A stretch of 64,000 nt of DNA from Desulfomicrobium sp. UBA5193 (GCA_002412965.1 DHWB01000006.1:193083-257082), one strand, 5' to 3'; positions 16,828 through 27,524 are shown, counted from the first letter of the stretch. A program made the numbers and translations. Notes: generated by a model from the sequence alone, not told the origin.

Positions 16828-19038
16828 TTAACGACGACGGGGTCCGCCGCGATCGCCTCCGCGATCACCGCCGCCGCGAGGTCTGTCGTTACGCGGACGG
16901 TCCGAGCGGGGCTGAACCGGCTCCGGCTCTTCCCCAAGTTCTTCCAGGATGATGGCCTTGCGGCTGAGCTTGATGCGGCCCGAGGGCTCGACATCGATAA
17001 CCCGGACACGGATGGCGTCGCCTTCCTGGACCACATCCGTGACCACGTTGACCCGGTCGCGGGCCAGCTGGGAGATGTGGCAGAGGCCCTCAAGACCGGG
17101 CAGGATTTCGATGAATGCGCCGAAGTCCATGATCTTCTTGACGATGCCGTCGTAGTCCTTGTTCAATTCCCCTTTCTGGTCATAATAGAGGACCATCTCG
17201 CGGGCCTTGGCCAGCGAGGTCGAATCCGGAGCAAAGATGGAAATCTTGCCGGAATCGTCGATGTCGATGTCGGCCTTGGTGGCTTCGCAGATGGCCTTGA
17301 TGTTCTTGCCGCCAGGTCCGATGACTTCGCGGATCTTGTCCTGCGAAATGTGCACGATGTCCATCTGCGGAGCGAATACCGACAGCTCGCCTCTGGGCGC
17401 GGCAATGAGCGCCTCCATCTGGTCGAGGATGTGCACACGTGCGTCCTTGGCCTGGTGGAGGGCTTTCTGCATGACTTCGGCCGGAATGCCCTTGATCTTG
17501 ATGTCCATCTGGATAGAGGTCACGCCGTCGCGGCTGCCTGCGACCTTGAAGTCCATGTCGCCCAGGTGGTCTTCGTCACCGAGGATGTCCGTCAGGACCA
17601 GATACTCGTCACCTTCCTTGATCAGGCCCATGGCAATTCCGGCAATGGGCGTCTTGATCGGAACGCCGGCGTCCATGAGCGCCAGGGTGCCGCCGCAGAC
17701 CGAAGCCATGGACGAAGAGCCGTTGGATTCCATGATGTCGGAGACGACGCGGATGGTGAACGGGAATGCGTCCGGCGCGGGCAGGACGGGGTTCAGGGCC
17801 CGCTCCGACAGGGCGCCGTGGCCGACTTCGCGGCGTCCGGGCGCACGCAGCATGCGCGCTTCACCGACACTGTAGGGCGGGAAATTGTAGTGCATCAGAA
17901 AACGTCTGGAAACTTCACCGGCAAGAGTCTCGATGCGCTGCTCATCACGGGTGCTGCCCAAGGTGCAGGTGCACAGGGCCTTGGTCTCGCCACGGGTGAA
18001 GATGGCCGAGCCGTGGGTGCGGGGCAGAAAGCCCACTTCCATGATCAGGGGGCGGACAGTGGTCAGGTCGCGGCCGTCGATACGGATCTTGTCGGTCATG
18101 ATGCGTTGGCGGACGAGGTGCTTCTCCACTTTTTCGAGGATTTCACCGACGCCACGGATGCGCTCCGGAGTATCCGCAAAACGGGCGGCCAGGGCTTCCA
18201 TCAGATTCTGACGGACCTTCTTCTTGGCGTCGCGGCGATCCATCTTGCCAGGCACGGCTAGGGCAACCGTCAGTGGAGCGACGGCCAGTTCGCGCACGGC
18301 TTCCACCAATTCGGTGTCTTCCTGGGGCGGGGTGACCGTAAATTTTTCCTTGCCGAGCGCGGCGCGCAGCTCTTCCTGAACATCGAGGAAGGGACCGAGC
18401 TGGGCGTGTCCCCAGGCCACAGCCTGAGTCATGATGTCTTCGGACAGGAACTGGGCTCCGCCTTCGACCATGACCACCGCGTCACGTGATCCGGCCAGGA
18501 CCATGTTCAGCTGGCTTGAGGCGAGCTCCGAGGCGGTGGGGTTGAGCATGAATTCCCCGTCCTTGTAACCCACGCGGATGGCAGCGATGGGACCGGCAAA
18601 GGGGATGTCGGAGATGTGCAGCGCGGCGGACGAGCCGAGCATGGCCAGGATATCGGGGGAATGCTCCTTGTCCGAGGAGATGACCGTGGCGATGACCTGG
18701 ATCTCGTTGGTGCACCCCTTGGGGAACAGGGGCCGGATGGGCCGGTCCATGAGCCGGGAGGTCAGTGTCTCGTGTTCACTGGGGCGGCCCACTTCGCGGC
18801 GGAAGTAGTTGCCCGGAACGCGGCCGGCGGCATAGAGCATTTCCTGATAGTTGCAGGTCAGGGGAAGGAAATCCACGACCCGGTCCAGGGGCTGATGGGT
18901 GGCCGTGACCAGGACGATGGTGTCGCCGCACTGGACGGTCACGGAGCCGCTGGCCTGCAGGGCCAATTTGCCGTGTTCGATGATGATTTCTTTTTCGCCC
19001 AGGGAGATGCTGCGCCGGGTGATTTCAAAAGCTGCCAT
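16828..19038 (-). CDS. pnp: Polyribonucleotide nucleotidyltransferase (PNPase)
   Basis: A protein of 736 residues. Two RNase PH domains (about 1-220 and 300-530) flank an all-helical domain, then a KH domain (VIGPGGKNIKAICE) and an S1 domain (DFGAFIEILPGLEGLCHISQ) follow, and the tail is Arg/Gly-rich. It degrades RNA 3'-5' by phosphorolysis and is a degradosome component in many bacteria. It is the last gene of the rimP-nusA-infB-rbfA-rpsO operon. A large palindrome in the rpsO-pnp spacer may be a processing site. Confidence 0.97.
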   Translation of the reverse strand: MAAFEITRRSISLGEKEIIIEHGKLALQASGSVTVQCGDTIVLVTATHQPLDRVVDFLPLTCNYQEMLYAAGRVPGNYFRREVGRPSEHETLTSRLMDRPIRPLFPKGCTNEIQVIATVISSDKEHSPDILAMLGSSAALHISDIPFAGPIAAIRVGYKDGEFMLNPTASELASSQLNMVLAGSRDAVVMVEGGAQFLSEDIMTQAVAWGHAQLGPFLDVQEELRAALGKEKFTVTPPQEDTELVEAVRELAVAPLTVALAVPGKMDRRDAKKKVRQNLMEALAARFADTPERIRGVGEILEKVEKHLVRQRIMTDKIRIDGRDLTTVRPLIMEVGFLPRTHGSAIFTRGETKALCTCTLGSTRDEQRIETLAGEVSRRFLMHYNFPPYSVGEARMLRAPGRREVGHGALSERALNPVLPAPDAFPFTIRVVSDIMESNGSSSMASVCGGTLALMDAGVPIKTPIAGIAMGLIKEGDEYLVLTDILGDEDHLGDMDFKVAGSRDGVTSIQMDIKIKGIPAEVMQKALHQAKDARVHILDQMEALIAAPRGELSVFAPQMDIVHISQDKIREVIGPGGKNIKAICEATKADIDIDDSGKISIFAPDSTSLAKAREMVLYYDQKGELNKDYDGIVKKIMDFGAFIEILPGLEGLCHISQLARDRVNVVTDVVQEGDAIRVRVIDVEPSGRIKLSRKAIILEELGEEPEPVQPRSDRPRNDRPRGGGDRGGDRGGPRRR

Positions 19039-19085
19039 GATGTGCCTCGTGGTGGTTTGGGCGCTCCCTTGAAAGGCAGCTGGTG

Positions 19086-19148
19086 GCGGGTTTGGTGTTT
19101 AGTGCATGGTGCAACGGCCGTTGGACCATGCACTAAACACAAAACCGC
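19086..19148. repeat. Near-perfect palindrome in the rpsO-pnp spacer
   Basis: Arms 19095-19110 and 19125-19140 are perfectly complementary over 16 bp, and the space between them contains CAACGGCCGTTG, itself a palindrome. Only one G-G mismatch breaks 46 bases, and weaker pairing extends to 19086-19148. In the transcript this would form a long hairpin directly before pnp. No T-tract follows, so it is not a normal terminator. An RNase III site as at E. coli rpsO-pnp is a reasonable guess. Confidence 0.85.
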
Positions 19149-19222
19149 AAGCATGAAGGTGCTGCCGGGAGCGCGGTTCGTAAAAAGGGCAGGCGGGACC
19201 GATGGTCCCGCCTTAAAGATGT

Positions 19223-19498
19223 CTACTTGCGCAGACCGAGTCGTGCGATCAGATCGCGATAGCGCTGAATTTCAGTCTTTTTCAGGTAATTCAGAAGCTG
19301 TCTGCGTTTGCCGACGAGCTTCAGCAGTCCTGTGCGGGAATGGTGATCCTTCTGATGACTCTTGAAGTGATCAGACAGATACGTGATCCGTTCAGTCAAC
19401 AGAGCCACCTGTACTTCAGGGGACCCGGTATCGGTCTCGGTTTTGCCATATTCCTTTACAACTTCAGCCTTGCGTTCAGGGGTTAAGACCACAGCCAT
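19223..19498 (-). CDS. rpsO: 30S ribosomal protein S15
   Basis: A protein of 91 residues, slightly over the usual 89. It contains the S15 signature DTGSPEVQVALLTERI and LLKLVGKRRQLLNYL. It binds 16S rRNA early in small-subunit assembly. It lies between truB and pnp in the conserved order. Confidence 0.98.
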   Translation of the reverse strand: MAVVLTPERKAEVVKEYGKTETDTGSPEVQVALLTERITYLSDHFKSHQKDHHSRTGLLKLVGKRRQLLNYLKKTEIQRYRDLIARLGLRK

Positions 19499-19554
19499 AT
19501 CCTCCGGTTTTCATGTTTCTTCCACCTGACCATAACCAATTGCGAACCAGAGCC

Positions 19555-20478
19555 TTATGCCTGCCAAAGCCCGCGCAGTATGACCCAGGACAAGACCGAG
19601 TCCCGCATGCGTGCTTCCACCAGGGCCAACGGGGCCAGGGTGGGGGAGAGCATGAGGGCGCGGTCTCCTTCCAGGGCGGGGTAATCGGGAAAAAGGCTTG
19701 TTGGCAGCCAGGCCCCATTTTGCACCAGCGCGGCCTGCTCATTGGAGAGCTGAAGCTTGGGCCAGTGGGGCAGAGCCTGTGTCATGGGCAGAACCAGTTC
19801 ATTGAGCTTGTCTGCGCTTGCCAGCACTTTTTCCAGATCATGCGCCTGGTCGAGCGTGAACGGGTGGCTTGCCTCCCGCTCCAGTTCGCTGAGCACCGCT
19901 CCGCACCCAAGTCGCTTCCCCAGGCTGTGGGCCAGGGAGCGGATGTAGGTTCCCGCGGAGCACGTGACTCGAAAGCTTATCTTCGGCAGATCCACGGACA
20001 GAATCTGCACGTCAAAAATTGTAATGTCCTTGACCTTGACCGGAACCTCTTTGCCGGCCCGGTGCAGGGCATAGAGGGGCTGACCCTGATGCTTGGCCGC
20101 CGACACCGGCGGCACTTCCTGGCTCATGGTGCCGAGCCATCCCAGGATTTCTGTCCGGATCGACTCCGTGTCCAGATGGTCCCAGGGCGCTTCAGCCAGC
20201 ACCCGGCCCTGAACGTCGTAGGTATCCGTTGCCTGGCCAAGGATCAGAGTGCCTCGGTAGGTCTTGCGGTCATCGCTCAGATAGCCGGCCAGCTTGGTGC
20301 CCTGTCCGAGCAGGACCAACAGCACGCCCGTGGCCATGGGGTCCAGGGTTCCTGCGTGGCCGATTTTCTTCTGGCCCAAACGCCGCTTGATCTGATTGAG
20401 GCAATCCGTCGAGGTCGGGCCTCCCGGTTTATGCAAAACCAGCACCCCGTCAAGTTGTTTCAGGGATGGGGTATTCAA
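19555..20478 (-). CDS. truB: tRNA pseudouridine-55 synthase
   Basis: A protein of 307 residues. The catalytic motif GHAGTLDPMATGVLLV holds the active Asp, and CSAGTYIRSLAHSLG is the second family motif. It modifies U55 of the tRNA T-loop. The start codon overlaps the nrnA stop by ATGA (20475-20478). Confidence 0.96.
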   Translation of the reverse strand: MNTPSLKQLDGVLVLHKPGGPTSTDCLNQIKRRLGQKKIGHAGTLDPMATGVLLVLLGQGTKLAGYLSDDRKTYRGTLILGQATDTYDVQGRVLAEAPWDHLDTESIRTEILGWLGTMSQEVPPVSAAKHQGQPLYALHRAGKEVPVKVKDITIFDVQILSVDLPKISFRVTCSAGTYIRSLAHSLGKRLGCGAVLSELEREASHPFTLDQAHDLEKVLASADKLNELVLPMTQALPHWPKLQLSNEQAALVQNGAWLPTSLFPDYPALEGDRALMLSPTLAPLALVEARMRDSVLSWVILRGLWQA

Positions 20479-21440
20479 GAGCGGGCCAGTTCCTCGGTCA
20501 CGGCCTGGACCATTGTCGTTTTGGCCTCGTCCATGTGCATGTTCAGGGTTCCACCTGCAGCATTGCGATGTCCGCCGCCGCCGAAGTGTGCGGCCACGAC
20601 CTGCACGTTGATGCTGCCCTTGGAACGCAATGAAAATTTTATGCCGGTCTCTTCTTCACGCAGGCTGATCGCCACCTGCACGCCGCGTACATAGAGCACT
20701 GTGTTGACCAGACCTTCCGTGTCTTCGGGACCGGTCCCGGTCTGCTCAAAAAGCTCACGGGTAAAGGCGATGAGGCTGATCTGCCCATTGGCATGAAGGC
20801 GCGCCCGTTTGAGCACGGTGCCGCGCATCTGCAATTGGTTGATGGTCCCGGTGGACTGCTTCTGCTCGTGAAACGGACCGGGCAGAAGTCCCTGTCGCAG
20901 TATCTCGGCCGCCATCACCAAGGTTTCCGGGCGGGTGTTGTTGAAACAGAAGTCCCCGGTATCGGAAATGAGGGCCAGATACACGTATTCGCCCAAGAGT
21001 CCGACCAGGGGCACGTCGAGCTTTTTGGCCAGCATGCCGACCATCTCGCCCACCGAGGATGCCCGCTGTTCCACCCAGTTCAAGGTCCCGAACATGGGAT
21101 TGCCCAGGTGATGGTCCATGTTGAGCACCGTCTTGGCTTTGAGCCAGGGGGCGATGACCTGTCCGGCGCGCTCCGGGCTGCCGCAGTCCAGAACGATGAG
21201 CGAATCCGGCTCAACCGCAGGCAACTCCGTGAGAATCTCGCGTTTCGGAGCAAGCCAGGTGAAACGGTTCGGAATCCCCGATTCGTTGAACAGTGTTACG
21301 TTCTTTCCGAGGGCGGCGAGCAACTCCCCCATGGCCAGCATGGAGCCCAGCGCGTCACCGTCGGGGGCGACGTGGGACAGGACCAGGAAGTTATCCGTCG
21401 AACGGATGTGCTCAACGATTTGGTTCAGGGGGGGCGTCAT
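20475..21440 (-). CDS. nrnA: DHH phosphoesterase, oligoribonuclease/pAp phosphatase NrnA
   Basis: A protein of 321 residues with the DHH motifs SHVAPDGDALGSMLAMGELL, LIVLDCGSPERAG and NMDHHLGN, and a C-terminal DHHA1 domain with GGGGHRNAAGG. Family members degrade nanoRNAs and dephosphorylate pAp, which in a sulfate reducer may matter little since PAPS is not needed for dissimilation. It overlaps rbfA by 29 bases and truB by 4. Confidence 0.9.
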   Translation of the reverse strand: MTPPLNQIVEHIRSTDNFLVLSHVAPDGDALGSMLAMGELLAALGKNVTLFNESGIPNRFTWLAPKREILTELPAVEPDSLIVLDCGSPERAGQVIAPWLKAKTVLNMDHHLGNPMFGTLNWVEQRASSVGEMVGMLAKKLDVPLVGLLGEYVYLALISDTGDFCFNNTRPETLVMAAEILRQGLLPGPFHEQKQSTGTINQLQMRGTVLKRARLHANGQISLIAFTRELFEQTGTGPEDTEGLVNTVLYVRGVQVAISLREEETGIKFSLRSKGSINVQVVAAHFGGGGHRNAAGGTLNMHMDEAKTTMVQAVTEELARS

Positions 21441-21756
21441 ACACCATGTCCTCGAGAAAGGTGTCCCACTGGAAACGCAGGTCGGGGATGCCGCGCAGGT
21501 TGAGTTCCTTGCTCAGTCTTGAGCGCAGAAAACCTTTGGCCCGGTACAGCGCCTTGGTGATCTCCGGTTCGGCGGAGCGTCCCCGGATATGTGTGTAGAG
21601 GACTTCGGCGATGCTGAAATCCCGGTTCAGACGCACGCCGGTGATGGTGACCAACGCAAGCGTCGGGTCCTCGACTTCCTGCACGAGCAGGGAGGCCAGG
21701 ACTTGCATGATCTGATCGCCCATCTGTACGGCTCGACGTGTATTGCTTCGTTGCAT
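21412..21756 (-). CDS. rbfA: Ribosome-binding factor A
   Basis: A protein of 114 residues with the single KH-like fold of RbfA, including VEDPTLALVTITGVRLNRD and LRGIPDLRFQWD. It assists 16S rRNA 5'-end maturation in 30S assembly. Its 3' end overlaps nrnA by 29 bases. Confidence 0.93.
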   Translation of the reverse strand: MQRSNTRRAVQMGDQIMQVLASLLVQEVEDPTLALVTITGVRLNRDFSIAEVLYTHIRGRSAEPEITKALYRAKGFLRSRLSKELNLRGIPDLRFQWDTFLEDMVYDAPPEPNR

Positions 21757-21762
21757 AAAAAA

Positions 21763-22050
21763 TCAGGCTCCAAATACGTCCATGTCGGCATGAACCAGTT
21801 CATCCGCGGTGGAGGCTTCCACCATGGCCAGGATTTTGGACAGTTGGCTGTGCACGTATCCCGTTTCGTTGGACACCGTGACCACTCCGAGAACCAGGGT
21901 CTGATGAGAGTCCTGGGCCTCGGTTTCGGCCACGGCCACATTGAAAGTGTTGCGCAGCTTCTGTTTCAGACTGTTGGCGCTTTTTCGTTTTTCCTTCAAG
22001 GAAAAAACGCCATGCAGCCTGAATTCCAGGCGCAGGGTGCCGATGATCAT
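21763..22050 (-). CDS. DUF503 family protein (YlxP-like)
   Basis: A protein of 95 residues matching DUF503 in the ferredoxin-like pattern, with HGVFSLKEKRKSANSLKQKL near the N-terminus. Members are found between infB and rbfA in many bacteria and are thought to act in ribosome assembly, though this is poorly established. It ends 6 bases before rbfA. Confidence 0.85.
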   Translation of the reverse strand: MIIGTLRLEFRLHGVFSLKEKRKSANSLKQKLRNTFNVAVAETEAQDSHQTLVLGVVTVSNETGYVHSQLSKILAMVEASTADELVHADMDVFGA

Positions 22051-22092
22051 GACCGTCTACCGGTTAGGTGTCCGAACGTGCCGTAAAAAATG

Positions 22093-22184
22093 AAAGGCAT
22101 GGATTCCCGCCTTCGCGGGAATGACACGGAACTGACGCAAGCGGCCCTAGCGTCATTCCCGCGAAGGCGGGAATCCATGCCTTT
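22093..22184. repeat. REP-like inverted repeat pair, copy 1
   Basis: Two perfectly complementary 33-base arms (22093-22125 and 22152-22184) separated by 26 bases. Each arm carries the core ATTCCCGCCTTCGCGGGAAT, which is itself a hairpin. The same core occurs at 54020, 57335 and 60805. It lies inside the infB-DUF503 spacer of the translation operon. Confidence 0.9.
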
Positions 22185-22208
22185 ATGTCGTATGTTCAGG
22201 CCCCGGAC

Positions 22209-25121
22209 CTAGATGGTCCGGGCTTCCTCGACCAGTTCAAAGGCTTCGATGATGTCGCCCATCTTGAGATCGTTGAAGTTTTCAAGCGCCGTGCCGCAAT
22301 CGTAGCCCTTGGTCACTTCCTTGGCGTCGTCCTTGAATCGCTTCAGGGAGCTGAGCTTGCCGGTGTAGACGACCACACCATTGCGCAGCAGGCGGACATG
22401 GGCATTGCGCTTGAGCTTTCCGTCGCTGACCATGCAGCCGGCGATGTTGCCGATCTTGGGCACGCTGAAGATCTGCTGCACATCGGCCTGACCCAGGTAC
22501 ACTTCCTTGATGTCCGGGGAGAGCATGCCGGACATGGCCGCCTTGATGTCATCCACAAGCTTGTAGATGATGTCGTAGAAGCGGATGTCGACCTTCTCCT
22601 GTTCCGCCACTTCCTTGATCTTGGCAGTGGGGCGGATGTTGAAGCCGATGATGATGGCGTTGGACGCCGAGGCCAGCAGGATGTCGGATTCGGTGATGGC
22701 ACCGGCTCCGCCATGCAGCAGCACGATCTTGACCTCTTCCGTGGACAGCTTGCGCAGCGCCTCGGAGATGGCCTCAAGAGAACCCTGCACGTCGGCTTTC
22801 AGAAGCAGGTTCAGGTTCTGGGCTTCTTCTCCGGCCTTGGTGGCCAGGAAGCTTTCCAGAGTGACCTTGGATTCCTTGGCCAGTTCCTTGTCACGATGCT
22901 TGACGCGGCGGTCTTCGGCGATCTTGCGGGCGACTTTTTCATCCTTGACGATGACGAATTCGTCACCCGCCTCGGGGATGCCTTCAAAACCCTGGATTTC
23001 CGTCGGGATGGCCGGTCCGGCAGTCTTGATCTGGCGGCCCTGGTCATCGAACATGGCCCGGACCTTGCCGCTGATCAGGCCGCAGACGAAGGCATCGCCC
23101 TGGGTGATCTGGCCTTCCTGGATGAGAACCGTGCCCACGGGGCCGCGACCCTTGTCCAGCTTGGCTTCGACCACGTGGCCGCGACCGGGCTTGTCCGGAT
23201 TGGCCTTGAGGTCGAGCACTTCGGCTTGCAGCAGGATGAGTTCGAGCAGTTCGTCCAGGCCCTCGCGCTTCTTGGCCGAAACATGGGCGAAAATGGTGTC
23301 TCCGCCCCAGTCTTCAGGCATGAGGCCAAGGTCGGACAGCTCACGCTTGACCCGGTCCGGATCGGCCCCTTCCTTGTCCATCTTGTTCACGGCCACGACA
23401 ATGGGCACGCCCGCTGCCTTGGAGTGACTGACGGCTTCCTTGGTCTGTTCCATGACGCCGTCGTCGGCGGCCACGACCAGGACAACGATGTCCGTGACCT
23501 TGGCCCCTCGGGCACGCATGGTGGTGAAGGCTTCATGGCCGGGGGTGTCCAGGAAGACGATCTCGCCGCGCGATGTGGCCACATGGTACGCGCCAATATG
23601 CTGGGTGATGCCGCCCGCTTCGCCGGAGGCGACACTCGTTTTGCGGATGGCGTCCAGCAGGGAGGTCTTGCCGTGGTCGACGTGGCCCATGATGGTCACG
23701 ACGGGCGGACGGGGCTTCAAGTCCTCGGCCTTGTCCGCTTCCTTGGGCAGCAGGAATTCGTCCTCGGAGAAACCGGCCCTCTCCACTTCGTACTTGAATT
23801 CGGCGGCCAGAAGCAGGGCCGTGTCAAAATCCAGGGACTGGTTGATGGTCGCCATGACGCCCATGGAAAAGAGCTTCTTGATCAGGTCCTGGGCCTTGAT
23901 GCCCATCTGATGGGCCAGATCGGTCAGGCGAATGGTGTCGTCGACGCGAATCTTGCGCTTGGAGGCCTTGAGGGGCTGAGTGATCTGCACCTGAGCCCGA
24001 GCGCCACCGGCTCTGCGGGCTTCGGCCCGCTGGGCCTTCTTGCCCTTGCCCATGGAGAATTCTTCCTTGCGGTACAGGTCGGCCGCCTCCACTGTGCGAC
24101 GGCCTTTCTTCTTCTTGCCGCGAGAATCCTTCGTGCCTTCGGTTTCGGGCGCCGGACGCGGGGCTGCACCCGGATCGGAAGGTCCTGCGGGTCTGGGGCC
24201 AGGTCCGCCGGGACGAGGTCCGCCAGGACCTTGCGGACGGGGAGCCGGTCCCGAAGGACGGCCGCCAGGTCCGCCAGGCCCGGTATAGCCGGCGGGTCCC
24301 ATGGGGCGTTGCGCCGGTCCCGAGGGACGGTTGCCTGGGGGGACGTAGCCGGCAGGTCCCATGGGGCGTTGCAGGGGCTGCCCTTCAGCGCGTGTGTCGG
24401 GAAATTCGACAATCGTGGGCCGGGAAATGATCTTGACCTGGACGGAGGGAGGCGCTGGCTTGGGCTTTTTCGTCTTTTTGCGGGCCCGTTTGGCTTCTTC
24501 GGATTCGCCGTCGATCTCGGCGGTCGTCTCGTCGGCGGCCCCTGCGGGAGCTTCTTGCTTGGCTTCCGTGGTCACGGGCGTCTCGCTGACCACCACCTCT
24601 TCCGCTACAGGGGTCTGTGCGGGAGCGTGCACTTCCTTGGTCGGAGCCGGGGATTCCTGGGCAGTGGGCGCGTGAACGGCAGGCTGTTCGGCCAAAGTCT
24701 CAGGCGTCGCGGCCGGCTGAACCGTGGTTTCTTCGGAAATGATGCGAGCCGGAGCAATAATGACCGCACGCGCAGATTTGCGCGCACGCGGTTGCTCGGG
24801 CTGCCCGGCTGTCTCGGTCGGAACCTCGGCGGGGGTTTCATCCTGGTCTTGCGGAGCAGCTTCGGCTGTTTCCGGGGTTTCGGCAGTCACGACCTTGTGC
24901 CGCTTGCGCACGATGACTCCGGAAGTCGCCCGTGTGTCGACGACCTGAGGCGTCCCGGACCTGTTCTGGTGATGATCCCGGACCTGCACGACTTCATCGT
25001 CGGTCAGGCTGCTCATGTGGCTTTTGGCGGAGATTTTGAGTTCCCGCAACAATGTCATCAAATCCTTGCTGGAGATATCAAGCTCCGTGGCAAGATCTCT
25101 CACTCGCAATCTAGTGGACAT
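22209..25121 (-). CDS. infB: Translation initiation factor IF-2
   Basis: A protein of 970 residues. The N-terminal IF2N region (TRLRVRDLATELDISSKDLM) is followed by a long Pro/Ala/Glu- then Gly/Pro-rich linker (about 80-370), a second IF2N-like part, and the GTPase with GHVDHGKTSLLD, DTPGHEA and NKMD. The four C-terminal domains bind initiator tRNA. The start at 25121 has an AAGGGGG ribosome site and overlaps the ylxR end by 11 bases. A 990-residue frame on the opposite strand is only its shadow. Confidence 0.97.
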   Translation of the reverse strand: MSTRLRVRDLATELDISSKDLMTLLRELKISAKSHMSSLTDDEVVQVRDHHQNRSGTPQVVDTRATSGVIVRKRHKVVTAETPETAEAAPQDQDETPAEVPTETAGQPEQPRARKSARAVIIAPARIISEETTVQPAATPETLAEQPAVHAPTAQESPAPTKEVHAPAQTPVAEEVVVSETPVTTEAKQEAPAGAADETTAEIDGESEEAKRARKKTKKPKPAPPSVQVKIISRPTIVEFPDTRAEGQPLQRPMGPAGYVPPGNRPSGPAQRPMGPAGYTGPGGPGGRPSGPAPRPQGPGGPRPGGPGPRPAGPSDPGAAPRPAPETEGTKDSRGKKKKGRRTVEAADLYRKEEFSMGKGKKAQRAEARRAGGARAQVQITQPLKASKRKIRVDDTIRLTDLAHQMGIKAQDLIKKLFSMGVMATINQSLDFDTALLLAAEFKYEVERAGFSEDEFLLPKEADKAEDLKPRPPVVTIMGHVDHGKTSLLDAIRKTSVASGEAGGITQHIGAYHVATSRGEIVFLDTPGHEAFTTMRARGAKVTDIVVLVVAADDGVMEQTKEAVSHSKAAGVPIVVAVNKMDKEGADPDRVKRELSDLGLMPEDWGGDTIFAHVSAKKREGLDELLELILLQAEVLDLKANPDKPGRGHVVEAKLDKGRGPVGTVLIQEGQITQGDAFVCGLISGKVRAMFDDQGRQIKTAGPAIPTEIQGFEGIPEAGDEFVIVKDEKVARKIAEDRRVKHRDKELAKESKVTLESFLATKAGEEAQNLNLLLKADVQGSLEAISEALRKLSTEEVKIVLLHGGAGAITESDILLASASNAIIIGFNIRPTAKIKEVAEQEKVDIRFYDIIYKLVDDIKAAMSGMLSPDIKEVYLGQADVQQIFSVPKIGNIAGCMVSDGKLKRNAHVRLLRNGVVVYTGKLSSLKRFKDDAKEVTKGYDCGTALENFNDLKMGDIIEAFELVEEARTI

Positions 25122-25368
25122 GCCCAACCCCCTTACATTTCTTCTGCCAGCCCTTGAATCGCTCGAATTTGTTCCGGCACGCCGCATCGCGGCAAAGATA
25201 AAAACCCCGTCCCGGTGTTTTTCCGGTGCTGTCAGCGGTCAGAGTGAGCTCTCCGTGAACAGGGCAGGTAAATCTGTACAGTTCGTCCTTGGAAAAACGC
25301 TGCCTGCAGATGACGCACATGCGTATCGGTTTATCGGCACAAGCCTTTGATTCATCCGTACGGATCAT
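25111..25368 (-). CDS. ylxR: YlxR/DUF448 RNA-binding protein
   Basis: A protein of 85 residues with the DUF448 core PIRMCVICRQRF and GRGFYLCRDAACRNK. Recent work on the family describes binding to the RNase P RNA in some bacteria; here function rests on family and on position between nusA and infB. Its start follows the nusA stop directly. Confidence 0.9.
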   Translation of the reverse strand: MIRTDESKACADKPIRMCVICRQRFSKDELYRFTCPVHGELTLTADSTGKTPGRGFYLCRDAACRNKFERFKGWQKKCKGVGHVH

Positions 25369-26682
<1,314 letters not shown>

Positions 26683-26730
26683 GAACGTCCTCCGTTCTCC
26701 TTGCGGCAATAGCCCGCCGTATTCCGAAAT

Positions 26731-27228
26731 TTAGCGTTTTCCGGGTTTGCCCTGGTCGTAGGGCTCATAGATGAGGTTGGCCTTGCCCACATCCTCCCAG
26801 TTCAGTTCGAAGGTGTCACTGTCGTCGGACAGGGTGAACTTGGGAGGGTCGATGGCGAGCAGGCGTCCCTTGAAATTTTTTCTGCCGTCCAGCGGATTTT
26901 CAAGGCGGATGCGAACCGGATGGTCCACATAGGCCTTCATTTGTTCCAGCGAGAAGAATGGGCGTTCGAGGCCGGGAGAGGATACTTCCAGGGTGAACGC
27001 GCCGGGGATGATGTTTTCTTCCACATCCAGGGCCAGACTGAGGTGTCTGCTTACTTCCGTACATTCGTCGATACCCACGCCTTGGGCGGAGTCAAGATAG
27101 ACGCGCACGATCTTGTGCCGTCCGCCGGCCGCGAAAAGCAGGTCGATTCCCCAGAGTTCAAGATCCCGGGCCTGACACAGGGGGGTCACCATTTCAATCA
27201 GTCGGGCGTGTATTTCGCTTTTGTCCAT
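26731..27228 (-). CDS. rimP: Ribosome maturation factor RimP
   Basis: A protein of 165 residues with the RimP pattern LELWGIDLLFAAGGRHKIVRVYLD and VSSPGLERPFFSLEQM. It assists 30S maturation. It is the first gene of the operon running down to pnp; a tRNA-Gly terminator lies just upstream. Confidence 0.94.
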   Translation of the reverse strand: MDKSEIHARLIEMVTPLCQARDLELWGIDLLFAAGGRHKIVRVYLDSAQGVGIDECTEVSRHLSLALDVEENIIPGAFTLEVSSPGLERPFFSLEQMKAYVDHPVRIRLENPLDGRKNFKGRLLAIDPPKFTLSDDSDTFELNWEDVGKANLIYEPYDQGKPGKR

Positions 27229-27240
27229 TTATGCCTGCCG

Positions 27241-27273
27241 GAAAAAAAAAGGTGGACCACGAAAAGGCCCACC
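27241..27273 (-). terminator. Terminator after tRNA-Gly
   Basis: On the minus strand GGTGGGCC pairs with GGTCCACC (27266-27273 with 27251-27258, one G-T), then T9. It separates the tRNA from rimP. Confidence 0.8.
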
Positions 27274-27315
27274 CCCAAATCAGCTACCGAATATCAGTAT
27301 GACCACATACAGGAG

Positions 27316-27390
27316 TGGAGCGGGTGACGAGGGTCGAACTCGCGACTCCAAGCTTGGGAAGCTTGTACTCTGCCATTGAGCTACACCCGC
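27316..27390 (-). tRNA. tRNA-Gly (anticodon CCC)
   Basis: A 75-base cloverleaf: acceptor GCGGGTG/CACCCGC, D-arm GCTC/GAGT, anticodon stem CAAGC/GCTTG with loop TTCCCAA (anticodon CCC, reads GGG), T-arm GCGAG/CTCGT with TTCGACC, discriminator T and an encoded CCA. Confidence 0.95.
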
Positions 27391-27481
27391 TCTGCAACCG
27401 TTTCCCTTGCATGAGGGGGGGGATGGCCGTCAAGTCTTATTTTATTTCCCGCCCCACGCTCTCTCTTGGTCCTCATTGTTC

Positions 27482-27497
27482 TGGCCTGGTATTTGCT
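27482..27497 (+). promoter_or_regulatory. Sigma-54-like promoter of the flgF operon
   Basis: TGGCCTGGTATTTGCT fits TGGCAC-N5-TTGCW with exact GG-to-GC spacing and a perfect TTGCT -12 box. It lies 28 bases before the flgF start and leaves room for the AAGGAGG ribosome site. Confidence 0.65.
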
Positions 27498-27524
27498 CAA
27501 CGCCAGTAACCAAGGAGGACCCCC

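Noticed and set aside
16759..18261. A 500-codon plus-strand frame opposite pnp
   Set aside because: Shadow of pnp; no recognisable product or ribosome site.
22185..25157. A 990-codon open frame on the plus strand opposite infB
   Set aside because: It covers exactly the infB gene, has low-complexity His/Gly/Asp-rich content and no family pattern; high GC at third positions of infB keeps stops away.
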